DNA of 64,000 nt from JARYGU01 sp033795365 (GCA_033795365.1 JARYGU010000006.1:1-64000), one strand, 5' to 3'. Positions 26,342-33,048 are shown, numbered from the stretch's first letter. A program made the numbers and translations. Notes: generated by a model not told the origin, from the letters alone.

Positions 26342-26626
26342 CTAGGTGTCGGTCAGCGAACGCGCAGTTTTCACAAAGGAAGCCTCGCTCGCCCACCCAC
26401 TATCGCCGCCGTTTGCTTCATAAAGAGCAGAAGCCTCGGGCAGATACTGATCTGACCAGTAATGCTCATGCTCACCCACACCGAAGAAAGCGTTTCCATC
26501 GAGCATCGCTAGCGTTTCAGCGATGGGGCGCAGCTTCGCCTTTTCAGCTTCAGTGAAGCTTTCGACCTTTCGCCAGCCTCCAGAGGGCTCTTTGACCGAA
26601 TACGGAGGGCACTTTTCTCGACGCAT
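26342..26626 (-). CDS. Phage hypothetical protein
   Basis: A 94-residue protein starting after AGGAGAGAG. It has a polar N-terminus (PPYSVKEPSGGWRKVESF), a helix (AEKAKLRPIAETLAMLDGNA) and an aromatic C-terminal part (GEHEHYWSDQYLPEASALYE). Not recognised. It lies in the leader-proximal group of small late genes. Confidence 0.6.
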   Translation of the reverse strand: MRREKCPPYSVKEPSGGWRKVESFTEAEKAKLRPIAETLAMLDGNAFFGVGEHEHYWSDQYLPEASALYEANGGDSGWASEASFVKTARSLTDT

Positions 26627-26661
26627 CACTCTCTCCTGAATCGAAAAGCCCCGCTGCTGCA

Positions 26662-26895
26662 TCAGTTCGGGTCGATGGAAACGCCATCGGGAATAGCCGG
26701 GTAGATGTAATTCATACTTTCGACTGGCTCGCCGGATTTGATGTGTTCCTGCCGACACATTGCATAGCCGAACTGATAGGCCACTTCACCAGAAGCATAT
26801 TCGCCAACCTGGCTACAGGAACCGGTCGTGCCGTTATCCTCGTAGCGGGTGACGATGTACCGCTTTGTCTCTTTGACGCGATATTCAACTGCCAT
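26662..26895 (-). CDS. Phage hypothetical protein
   Basis: A 77-residue protein (VEYRVKETKRYIVTRYEDNG, later AYQFGYAMCRQEHIKSGEP) that looks like a small beta-alpha domain. The ATG at 26895 has AGGA nine bases upstream; the earlier ATG at 26910 has no ribosome site. Function unknown. Confidence 0.55.
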   Translation of the reverse strand: MAVEYRVKETKRYIVTRYEDNGTTGSCSQVGEYASGEVAYQFGYAMCRQEHIKSGEPVESMNYIYPAIPDGVSIDPN

Positions 26896-26945
26896 AGGCT
26901 TTATCCTCATGTTGAAAGCGACGGCCGCAGCCGCCTATTCAACGC

Positions 26946-27491
26946 TCAGTATGGCCGAGCGTACTCGCCGTGATGTGACCTTGCTGCGGTCACATATGCC
27001 TCAATCGCGAGGCTCTTGTTAGGAAAGGATCCGAGGTGGATTTTCTTCCCGCCGACAATAATTCTCGCCTGCCAAGCCTTATTGCTCTTATGCCAAGACA
27101 CGCCCTTGCAGCCTGAGGTATTATTGCAGGGAAGTTTCATGTTCGCTTGGTTTTGGGAGTCGGAGGCTAATCTGAGATTGCGGATGCGGTTGTTCGATCG
27201 ATCCCCATCTTTGTGATCGATGTCCATATCCGGTATGTCACCATGGATGATAAGCCATGCTAGTCGGTGACCGGCATATTTTTGGCCGTCTATCCCAATG
27301 TAAAGATAGCCAACCCGGTCGTAGTTCCCCGCCAACTTCCCAGCCAGACGCTTATTCCAAGCTCGATCGTAGCGCTCATCTCCGGCCTTTCTTTTCCAAC
27401 GGAAAAGACCGGTGTCGGGGTCAAATTCCAACAGATCTATGACTCGGCCAACGTCTGGCATAGGTAGATATGTCATGCGATCACGAACCAT
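26946..27491 (-). CDS. HNH endonuclease with AP2-type DNA-binding domain
   Basis: A 181-residue homing-type nuclease. Residues ~10-110 hold the HNH_3 core (GHRLAWLIIHGDIPDMDIDH, KDGDRSNNRIRNLRLAS), and the C-terminus (GVSWHKSNKAWQARI, KKIHLGSFPNKSLAIEAY) is an AP2-like recognition domain. A terminator stem lies at 27507-27528, so the open frame from 27557 would cross it; the ATG at 27491 (or 27476) is the likelier start. It is the first gene after the structured leader. Confidence 0.75.
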   Translation of the reverse strand: MVRDRMTYLPMPDVGRVIDLLEFDPDTGLFRWKRKAGDERYDRAWNKRLAGKLAGNYDRVGYLYIGIDGQKYAGHRLAWLIIHGDIPDMDIDHKDGDRSNNRIRNLRLASDSQNQANMKLPCNNTSGCKGVSWHKSNKAWQARIIVGGKKIHLGSFPNKSLAIEAYVTAARSHHGEYARPY

Positions 27492-27502
27492 TTCGGAATA
27501 AG

Positions 27503-27530
27503 AAAAGCCCCGCCATTGCTGACGGGGCCT
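27503..27530 (-). terminator. Terminator between the structured leader and the late genes
   Basis: On the minus strand GCCCCG, a ten-base loop and CGGGGC are followed by TTTTCTTATT. It lies upstream of every late gene and downstream of the NusG-like gene and the RNA array, the place expected for a leader terminator that must be read through. Confidence 0.6.
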
Positions 27531-27579
27531 GCCATTTCGGGTCTTGAGAACGATCAAGCCTTTTCTTGCCGTCGGATGG

Positions 27580-27655
27580 TCGGGAAGGAACGACAGAGGC
27601 GACCACCGCGAGGGTGACCGCTTATCTCTTCGCTGGGCTACCAGCGCCTTCCCGA
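27580..27655 (-). ncRNA. Structured RNA module A
   Basis: TCGGGAAGG (minus strand, from 27655) pairs with CCTTCCCGA (ending 27580), a nine-pair closing stem. Inside are CGCTGG-TAGC-CCAGCG (27631-27646) and a nine-pair hairpin joining 27613-27621 to 27599-27607 that needs two G-U pairs and therefore works only on the minus strand. The closing strand lies within GAGTTCGGGAAGG, a variant of the motif shared by the modules. Confidence 0.5.
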
Positions 27656-27680
27656 ACTCTGCCTATGCGGCGTATTGGGC

Positions 27681-27772
27681 TTTGGAATGGGCCGGTTCGC
27701 AACTCCCGGCTTTCGACGCGGGGTCCTCAGATCATTCGAGGCTCGTCCGCTCGGCAACGCCGCCATTCCAAA
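27681..27772 (-). ncRNA. Structured RNA module B (cloverleaf-like)
   Basis: A perfect ten-pair closing stem joins 27763-27772 (TTTGGAATGG on the minus strand) to 27681-27690. Three arms lie inside: CGGC-GTT-GCCG (27752-27762); a two-part arm GCGG/CCGC (27718-27721 with 27747-27750) and CCTC/GAGG; and GCCGG/CCGGC (27691-27695 with 27706-27710) with a ten-base loop. The fold recalls a tRNA, but there is no conserved T-loop or D-loop, and the anticodon loop has no U33. Confidence 0.55.
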
Positions 27773-27780
27773 CTCTGAAT

Positions 27781-27891
27781 TGGACAACCACTACACTAGG
27801 CAGTGGTCCAGCGCCGTATGCATCCGACGACTTAGCGGAAAGGGACGAACCCGGGCCGCTCACCCTGCCCCGTCATAGAAATACACGGGGC
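27781..27891 (-). ncRNA. Hairpin cluster between modules B and D
   Basis: Four adjacent hairpins: 27781-27810 (TGGA/TCCA plus CCACT/AGTGG with a bulge), 27812-27829 (CGTCG/CGGCG on the minus strand, one G-U pair), 27834-27860 (AGCGG/CCGCT) and 27867-27891 (a seven-pair GCCCCGT/ACGGGGC stem). No common closing stem was found, so this may be a degenerate module or independent hairpins. Confidence 0.4.
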
Positions 27892-27898
27892 GACCTGC

Positions 27899-27963
27899 TT
27901 CGAAGTGGCTGATATCAGTTGCCTCGCGACCGGATTTATCCAATCCCTTGGAACCACTCCAAA
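27899..27963 (-). ncRNA. Structured RNA module D
   Basis: TTTGGAGTGG (minus strand, from 27963) pairs with CCACTTCGAA (ending 27899) over ten positions, two of them G-U, so the stem is complete only in minus-strand RNA. Inside is GGATT-GGATA-AATCC (27932-27946). The 5' strand has the shared AGTTTGGA motif. Confidence 0.5.
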
Positions 27964-27967
27964 CTGC

Positions 27968-28055
27968 TTTGGAAGCCCGGGCGCCAAATACCCGGATTAC
28001 TCTACACCCTTGCGGGGAGGACGGCCTTGGCTGATTACCGCGTCTCGCTTCCAAA
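27968..28055 (-). ncRNA. Structured RNA module E (cloverleaf-like)
   Basis: TTTGGAAGC (minus strand, from 28055) pairs perfectly with GCTTCCAAA (ending 27968). Inside are CCGGG/CCCGG (27977-27981 with 27991-27995), a short CCC/GGG arm and a GAC/GTC arm. The 5' flank reads CTGAGTTTGGAAGCG, the same motif as modules A and B. Only four bases separate it from module D. Confidence 0.5.
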
Positions 28056-28144
28056 CTCAGGGCGCATCTCTCCTACCGCCAAACAACTAGTTCAGCCGGA
28101 GTGCCGGGACGTATCCCCGTCGCGCCCAAATCAGTTGCAGAAAA

Positions 28145-28171
28145 TCTATACCAGATGACCACCTTTTTCAA
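28145..28171 (-). promoter_or_regulatory. Possible late promoter at the end of the NusG-like gene
   Basis: On the minus strand TTGAAA (28171-28166), a 15-base spacer and TATAGA (28150-28145) resemble a sigma70 promoter, with a short spacer. It would start transcription just before the structured array. Weak evidence. Confidence 0.3.
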
Positions 28172-28830
28172 GCCGCATCCCCAAGCTTTTCCAGAGGAAC
28201 CGTGATCGACCCAGCGATGTCAAGCTTTGCAACTAACTTCTTGAGTCTCGGATCATTTTTCGCGTTCTTTCGGAGAGTCTGGCGGGCCATTCTAGAGCGC
28301 TTATCGAACTCGACATCAGCCTCTGCTTCAGCAGCCCGAACGGCAAGGATGTCGAGGAAATCTATAGCCAATGGATTGCCATATGCATCGCTGACGACAC
28401 CAGAGACCCCAGGAACCGCAGCAAGTCTTCCAAAGTCAGGAGGCTCCTTGACGAACACATATCCGACCATGAGAGCGAAGCGGCGAACCTTCCACAGATC
28501 GGTGTGCCGACGATCCCGTACGAGCCTCTTTTCGGCAGGCATCCAGAATTCGAAGCCGGCCCTCTCAAGTGCCCGCTCAATTGCCGACATATTCGGGTCG
28601 AGGCTCGGAACTATCCGGTAGCCCTTGCCTCTAGGCTTCCCGTCCTTGTCGAGCGATGTCGGCTCGACCGAATATTCGCGCTGTGGCTTCTGTGACCCCG
28701 GCTCTGTTCTAATCGCAAACCAGTCCCACCGCTCGATCGAACCAATCTTTTCCCGACCTCGCTGCATCGCCTTCTTGAAGGCTCTCGTTTTAGCGGCTTT
28801 CACCGCGCCTGCCTTTACCGCCGCTTTCAT
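28168..28830 (-). CDS. NusG-like (NGN domain) transcription factor, putative late antiterminator
   Basis: A 220-residue protein. After a basic N-terminus (residues 1-30) comes WFAIRTEPGSQ, then AIERALERAGFEFWMPAEKR, WKVRRFALMVGYVFVKEPP and GVSGVVSDAYGNPLAIDFLD. These are the ordered elements of a NusG N-terminal domain (alkaline W/I start, P..K helix, GYVFV strand). The C-terminus is helical and basic, and no KOW domain is obvious. It overlaps the upstream HTH gene (ATGA) and is the last early gene before the late operon, the position held by Q in lambdoid phages. Confidence 0.7.
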   Translation of the reverse strand: MKAAVKAGAVKAAKTRAFKKAMQRGREKIGSIERWDWFAIRTEPGSQKPQREYSVEPTSLDKDGKPRGKGYRIVPSLDPNMSAIERALERAGFEFWMPAEKRLVRDRRHTDLWKVRRFALMVGYVFVKEPPDFGRLAAVPGVSGVVSDAYGNPLAIDFLDILAVRAAEAEADVEFDKRSRMARQTLRKNAKNDPRLKKLVAKLDIAGSITVPLEKLGDAA

Positions 28831-29033
28831 TCAATCCAGCCTTCCCGAATAGCCGTGGCGACGAGCGCCGTTTCCTTCTTCACGCCGATTGCCTTCTTCG
28901 CATCCCGGATCATCCAGTAGACCGCGTTCGTTGATGCGCCCATGGAGTGGGCTATCTGCTTGGCGGATTTCCCATCGGCCAGCATGGCGATGCATGTCAT
29001 GTGCTTGTCCTTGAGGGAGGTGAGACCGCTCAT
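28827..29033 (-). CDS. LuxR-type helix-turn-helix protein
   Basis: A 68-residue protein that is little more than a GerE/LuxR-type HTH: LKDKHMTCIAMLADGKSAKQ, IAHSMGASTNAVYWMIRDAK. It starts at an ATGA overlap with the DnaA-like C-terminal frame and ends at an ATGA overlap with the NusG-like gene. Probably a phage regulator, perhaps of the late promoter. Confidence 0.65.
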   Translation of the reverse strand: MSGLTSLKDKHMTCIAMLADGKSAKQIAHSMGASTNAVYWMIRDAKKAIGVKKETALVATAIREGWIE

Positions 29034-29555
29034 GTCTGCCCCTTAACCCGACGTACCGACGCTAAAATCGTCGTATGATCGCGGCCGCCGAAAATCTTTC
29101 CTATCTGCGGTAGAGAAAGATCCGGCCGCTGGGTGTGGACCTGATAGACACAGAGATGACGCGGCGTCACGAGTTCGCGGCGCCGTGACTTGCTGATAAT
29201 CATCTCCCAGCTGATTCCGGGGAAATCGATAAAGAACGTCCCGGATGATTTCCTTCACCGGGCGCTTGCCGATCGCCTTGTTGATGTCGATGCCCTCAAT
29301 GTCGCAAAGCCTTTTGGCCTGTTCGAGGACGATGGCCTGATATTCGGAAATATCCAAAGATGCGCTGATGAGTTCTCGCTCGTAGGCTGATATCATCTTG
29401 GTCATTCCGGCGATCTGCTCGCGCAGGTTTTCATTCTCCTTGCGGAGCGCCTTGTTTCTCTCCTCGCCGGTTTTCAGCGCTGGGTTGAAGAGTCTTTCAC
29501 GGACGGCTTTCACGTTCGCCATCTGCCGTTGATGCTCAGGTGTGTGGATGTTCAT
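29030..29555 (-). CDS. DnaA domain IV-like phage protein, interrupted by a +1 frame change
   Basis: The first 112 codons (29555-29220) encode a coiled coil (NKALRKENENLREQIAGMTK) and end KRPVKEIIRDVLYRFP. Moving +1 at the CCCC of 29222-29219 opens GISWEMIISKSRRRELVTPR, then SLPQIGKIFGGRDHTTILA and a stop at 29030. This second part is the DnaA domain IV signature that binds DnaA boxes. The shifted frame ends in an ATGA overlap with the next gene, which supports it as the true C-terminus; the unshifted frame runs to 29043 without homology. Either an indel or programmed +1 shifting at CCC-C. Joined product 174 residues. Confidence 0.6.
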
Positions 29556-30181
29556 TCTGCTGCTGCCTTTCGTTCCACTGTCGTCTCCGTCTGCATTTCA
29601 ATCTTGCGACGGAAGGCGTGCTGTTCTTCGGTGATTTCTTTGGCGTCCGGCATCGCTGTGATCTTCGCCCAATAATCGACCTTCTCGGGAGTCAGGGTTT
29701 CGTGGGGAGGAGAGCCGCGTTCCTGGGATTTTCGAGCGAAATTCTCAGCCCTGAAATTTTTCAGCATCGACCGGATGCGGGCCTTCGCTGCGGCATCTAC
29801 CTTGGGCGTCTCGGGAGGCCTTATGCTCTCCATCTTCGCTTTCGCCCTGGCCAGATCGTCAACGATTGGTCTCGTCTCGGCTCGGGCCATTGCAGCCAGC
29901 TCCGGCGGCGTCGGGATAAACGCCTTGTTGATGTTTTCGTATTCGCCCCGTATCAGCTTCGAGACCGCCTTGCGAAGGCCGGTGACTGAAACGTTCGTTA
30001 TGGCGTATCGATAGACCGCAGGAGCTTTTTCCGGGTCCATTGACGAAGGAAGCGAAAGACCGGCCGCGAGAAGAGAGCGAACGGCTTCCGAAACCTGTTC
30101 TTCCGCCGCAGGCTTCAACCGTTCAGTGAGAACGGTAATCTCGCTCTGCAAGGTCGATAGTACTGCCGGTAAATTCGTCAT
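29552..30181 (-). CDS. Phage protein of the replication region
   Basis: A 209-residue, mostly helical protein (VLSTLQSEITVLTERLKPAA, FIPTPPELAAMARAETRPIV, AKARIRSMLKNFRAENFARK). It overlaps the upstream replication gene by 59 bases and the DnaA-like gene by four (ATGA). Its place suggests a helicase-loading or replication accessory role, but I see no named motif. Confidence 0.5.
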   Translation of the reverse strand: MTNLPAVLSTLQSEITVLTERLKPAAEEQVSEAVRSLLAAGLSLPSSMDPEKAPAVYRYAITNVSVTGLRKAVSKLIRGEYENINKAFIPTPPELAAMARAETRPIVDDLARAKAKMESIRPPETPKVDAAAKARIRSMLKNFRAENFARKSQERGSPPHETLTPEKVDYWAKITAMPDAKEITEEQHAFRRKIEMQTETTVERKAAAE

Positions 30182-30800
30182 CGGGCTTGATCCCTAAGTG
30201 CCTGTCGAATGCGTTGATCGCCGCTTGGTGGCGCTGCTGGTGAGGTGTTTGGGGAGGTGGCGCTTGCGACCGCCGTAGCGGCGGAGTGCTGGGAGCATCA
30301 TTCCACCGATCTTGGTTCAGCCACGTTGATGGGTTGCACCATGGCCGGTCGTCCGTTTTGGCAACGTAAGCCTCCAAGCCGGCCATGATGGTGGCGAGGT
30401 CAGCGCGGCGAAGGGCTTTGATGAATGACTTCTCAGCAACCGGCTTGCCAACCTTGTGCGGATAGGCCGACCAAAAATCGGCAAATCCGGCGGGGGAAGA
30501 GCCCCCTTTAGGGGGCGAAGGGGGTACAGAAGATTGGGGGTTAGGAGAAGGGGGTATGGGGGGAGAACCTACGGGGGAAAGAAGGCCGTCGGCACCATCT
30601 GAAACGTCTTGATAGTCTGAATTAAGACGCTTTTCAGACGTTTTATGACTATCGTAATACCGCTTGTTCCTAGCTTGTCGCTTTGTAAGCTCGATACCGT
30701 CGGTGCGAGTTTCTGCTTCGAATGATTCAGCCGCAATCAATGCCTGTTCAATGGTGAGACCAGCATCAAGCATACGACGGATAGCGGATGCGATGCTCAC
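30123..30800 (-). CDS. Phage replication protein, DnaT/O-like
   Basis: A 225-residue protein: an N-terminal helical segment, a long proline/serine linker (residues ~75-100), then FADFWSAYPHKVGKPVAEKS, FIKALRRADLATIMAGLEAY and WCNPSTWLNQDRWND. That block is common in phage primosomal-type proteins that recruit the host helicase. It overlaps the DUF1064 gene by four bases. Confidence 0.6.
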   Translation of the reverse strand: MSIASAIRRMLDAGLTIEQALIAAESFEAETRTDGIELTKRQARNKRYYDSHKTSEKRLNSDYQDVSDGADGLLSPVGSPPIPPSPNPQSSVPPSPPKGGSSPAGFADFWSAYPHKVGKPVAEKSFIKALRRADLATIMAGLEAYVAKTDDRPWCNPSTWLNQDRWNDAPSTPPLRRSQAPPPQTPHQQRHQAAINAFDRHLGIKPDDEFTGSTIDLAERDYRSH

Positions 30801-31162
30801 GCTCTCACCTCCTCGATCTCGATACCGAGAACGGCATGCATCAGCTTCTTCTTAATTATATAGTCCTTGGTGCGGACGCCCTTGCAATCGACTACGTGCC
30901 GGCGCTTGTCGCGATCGTGATAAACGAAGTCGGCACGATAGGTGCAGATCAGAAATCCGCCTATGGTGATCGCAAACGGTACCTGAAGTTCAACGCCCGA
31001 AATCTCCCCGGCCATTTCCAGAAGCTTCAACTGGTGGTAATGTTTGGCCTCGGCCTTTGAATCGAAGCGTATTCCATCGACAACGGTCTTCTTCGCCCCG
31101 TATTTGTTCTTCTTCTTTTCCTGCATGGAGAGGTATTGAGAGGCGGTGAGGGTTTCGGTCAT
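30797..31162 (-). CDS. DUF1064 protein, endonuclease/resolvase-like
   Basis: A 121-residue protein with NKYGAKKTVVDGIRFDSKAE, AKHYHQLKLLEMAGEISGVE and YRADFVYHDRDKRRHVVDCKG. These are the conserved E-x(n)-D-x(n)-DxK-like residues of DUF1064, a restriction-endonuclease-like fold found in phage replication clusters in place of RusA. The ATG at 31162 begins the conserved part; upstream sequence overlaps the methylase gene. Confidence 0.75.
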   Translation of the reverse strand: MTETLTASQYLSMQEKKKNKYGAKKTVVDGIRFDSKAEAKHYHQLKLLEMAGEISGVELQVPFAITIGGFLICTYRADFVYHDRDKRRHVVDCKGVRTKDYIIKKKLMHAVLGIEIEEVRA

Positions 31163-31746
31163 CGCCTGCCCTCCCAAAGCATCCTTGGGGCTTGCGGTAA
31201 TAGGCTCGGATGACCAGCGGGGAGCCATATATACCAAGCGTGATCTTCCGTCCCGCTCGTATCGCCAGGGAACCATTGGATGCGATCGACAAGCGCGATC
31301 TTGGCGGCGAATCGGGGATTGTCCGCGAATAGGTGTCGGCGCGTTTTCCCAAAATCGAATTTGGCCGTGAGGAGCATGGCTACCAGACCGGAGCAACGCT
31401 CCAAAGCCAGTTCGCAGAACCTGACGGCATCGCGGTTTCCTTTGCCGTATGGAGGATTGGTTATGATTGCATCCGGAAAGTCGCAGGAGGACGGCGCCCC
31501 TAAATCGTCCCCCGTCAGGAAATTGAAGATTCCATCGTGCGTCTTATCATAAGTGGCGATATCGGTCGTTACGACGCGGCGTGCTTGTTCTCTGATAACA
31601 TCGGCCAACAGATGATTTCCTGCCGCAGGCTCCCAAACGTGCATCCCGACAACGGGGAAGCAGCGAAGCAGTGCTTCGGTTGCCCAAGGCTCGGTTTGGT
31701 AGAGATCGTTTTCCTTGCGCGCATAATTTGAGGCGACGACGGTCAT
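31159..31746 (-). CDS. Phage DNA adenine methyltransferase-like protein
   Basis: A 195-residue SAM methyltransferase: HVWEPAAGNHLLADVI is motif I and DAIITNPPYGKGNRDA the NPPY catalytic motif of N6-adenine (or N4-cytosine) methylases. The partner restriction enzyme is absent, so it is probably a solitary methylase for self-protection or regulation. Coupled by ATGA overlaps on both sides. Confidence 0.75.
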   Translation of the reverse strand: MTVVASNYARKENDLYQTEPWATEALLRCFPVVGMHVWEPAAGNHLLADVIREQARRVVTTDIATYDKTHDGIFNFLTGDDLGAPSSCDFPDAIITNPPYGKGNRDAVRFCELALERCSGLVAMLLTAKFDFGKTRRHLFADNPRFAAKIALVDRIQWFPGDTSGTEDHAWYIWLPAGHPSLLPQAPRMLWEGRR

Positions 31747-31964
31747 GCTGCTGCATTCCTCTTCTCTACCGCCCTAAGGAACGACGCCCGAATGTAGGTG
31801 AGCATGACCATATCCTCGCGGTGGAACTCTATATCCCAATCCGGCCTTGGCTTCTTGGCGCGAGGACCGTGGTCTTTCATCCATTCCCCTGAGGACCAAA
31901 TCTTTCGATCCAGCCACGCAACCACCTTCTCAGGGTCGGGAGGTGCAGAGGTTTCAATCGTCAC
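31743..31964 (-). CDS. Phage hypothetical protein
   Basis: A 73-residue protein (PDPEKVVAWLDRKIWSSGEW, then FHREDMVMLTYIRASFLRAV) with predicted helices and a Trp-rich middle. Overlaps both neighbours by four bases, so it belongs to the leftward early operon. Not recognised. Confidence 0.55.
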   Translation of the reverse strand: MTIETSAPPDPEKVVAWLDRKIWSSGEWMKDHGPRAKKPRPDWDIEFHREDMVMLTYIRASFLRAVEKRNAAA

Positions 31965-32281
31965 GATTGCGCCTCATATTGCGATTTGAACTGGTAGAAC
32001 CTGTCGAAGCTGACGGGGCGGAAGGTTTGCGAATGATCGGCAAAGAGGCCGTCTTGCTCAGCCTCGACAAGACCGTTCTCGATAAGGAAGCGGCTCGATA
32101 CAGGCGGCATTTCCTTTCCGGTATTCCTCAGGAAGTAGATGTATCCGCCACCCGCCTTTGTTGCCTCCTCCGTAATGGAGCTTTGGCGGCATAGAACGTC
32201 CTTTCCGTTGGCGATCCGCGAAAACGCGACGATGACATTCCTGTTAAGCTTGCGAGTCTTTGCTTTCGGCATCTTCGTCAT
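31961..32281 (-). CDS. Phage hypothetical protein
   Basis: A 106-residue basic protein (KAKTRKLNRNVIVAFSRIAN, VSSRFLIENGLVEAEQDGLF). The second half resembles a small winged-helix segment. Two in-frame ATGs (32281, 32272) are possible. Coupled to the next gene by ATGA. Confidence 0.5.
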   Translation of the reverse strand: MTKMPKAKTRKLNRNVIVAFSRIANGKDVLCRQSSITEEATKAGGGYIYFLRNTGKEMPPVSSRFLIENGLVEAEQDGLFADHSQTFRPVSFDRFYQFKSQYEAQS

Positions 32282-32283
32282 CC

Positions 32284-32631
32284 CTAAGCTCCGGAGCCAG
32301 CCAGTATGCGAGCCGCTTCGATGAGCGCATGAGCCAGCGACCGAGGGCTATTCTTTTGCAACTCCACCAACAGCGCAGTGGCCCGCTCGATTGCTTCGTC
32401 AAGTTCTCGTGCCTCTTCCCGGCCATATCTGATCCCCGATATTTCCTCGATTTCCCGCATTTCTTCTGCGCTGATAGATATGCGCGGGTCGGCATACCAA
32501 ACGTCTTTCGTTCTCGACGGTGACCAGCCGAGCTTTCTTGCGGCAAAGTGGATTCGCTGCTTCACGCTGCCTATCCGGCGCGGAGCTATGCGATCCCTCA
32601 AAGCGTCTTGGCAGAAGTCAACCGTCGACAT
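32284..32631 (-). CDS. Phage hypothetical protein, possible DNA-binding
   Basis: A 115-residue protein; residues ~15-60 (IGSVKQRIHFAARKLGWSPS, RTKDVWYADPRISISAEEM) look like a small helical DNA-binding domain, followed by a helix (EAIERATALLVELQKNSP). The ATG at 32631 is taken as start; 32661 is an alternative. Confidence 0.5.
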   Translation of the reverse strand: MSTVDFCQDALRDRIAPRRIGSVKQRIHFAARKLGWSPSRTKDVWYADPRISISAEEMREIEEISGIRYGREEARELDEAIERATALLVELQKNSPRSLAHALIEAARILAGSGA

Positions 32632-32715
32632 TTTCGGAAATTTCCTACACTTTTTACGCATTAATCCGATGGCCCCTGTGGTTTCCTGTAAGTGCAAAAG
32701 ACAGGAGGCTTCCAC

Positions 32716-33048
32716 TTGAGCCGACATTCAAAAAATGGAGATGAGGCGAACCGCTGCCGTCAGGCGGACGGAAAGTTATCCGCCTCATCTCACGCCGCCG
32801 CATCCGGCGGGACCGTTATTCAGTTTCCCCTTAAGCAGCCAACCGCCGCCGCAATTGCTGCTTGGGGCGAGGACGGAGACGAAGAGTTTCCGTCCTCATT
32901 CGAACCTTTCGGGAGCGTCACCGAGGCGATTTGCCTTCGCCTGCGAGGTGGGTTCCCGAGAGTTAAGGTGACGAGAGGCGCGGCGGGAGAACGGGAGGAC
33001 GCCGCGCCTCTCTGCAATCAAGAGGACGTTGGGGAGGAGCGCTCTTGA
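32716..33048 (+). CDS. Possible plus-strand protein inside the early operon
   Basis: A 110-residue frame beginning with TTG, seven bases after a perfect AGGAGG. It contains ASGGTVIQFPLKQPTAAAIA and SVTEAICLRLRGGFPRVKVT. It runs against the leftward operon and overlaps the end of the gene at 33018 by 31 bases. The strong ribosome site argues for it, the orientation against; no minus-strand gene was found in the same stretch. Confidence 0.4.
   Translation: MSRHSKNGDEANRCRQADGKLSASSHAAASGGTVIQFPLKQPTAAAIAAWGEDGDEEFPSSFEPFGSVTEAICLRLRGGFPRVKVTRGAAGEREDAAPLCNQEDVGEERS

Larger units (their letters stand above)
27541..28167 (-). other. Noncoding structured leader region (627 bases)
   Basis: No convincing gene lies between the HNH and NusG-like genes; the longest open frames lack ribosome sites and cross the repeats. 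The stretch is packed with inverted repeats, listed individually. Several pair fully only as minus-strand RNA because they need G-U pairs, so transcription is probably leftward, in line with the flanking genes. Confidence 0.7.

Noticed and set aside
27681..28055. Phage tRNA genes in the structured leader
   Set aside because: Module sizes and closing stems resemble tRNAs, but no T-loop consensus, D-loop GG pair or U33-containing anticodon loop could be fitted on either strand.
27541..28158. Several open frames of 60-120 codons across the structured region
   Set aside because: No ribosome sites, no recognisable proteins, mutually overlapping frames, and they run through the inverted repeats.
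27541..28167. HEARO/omega RNA of an IscB-type nuclease
   Set aside because: The adjacent HNH protein is a small HNH-AP2 homing nuclease without RuvC or bridge helix, so an RNA-guided system is not supported.
26946..28830. Group I or II intron associated with the HNH gene
   Set aside because: There is no interrupted gene on either side, and no recognisable intron core or reverse transcriptase.
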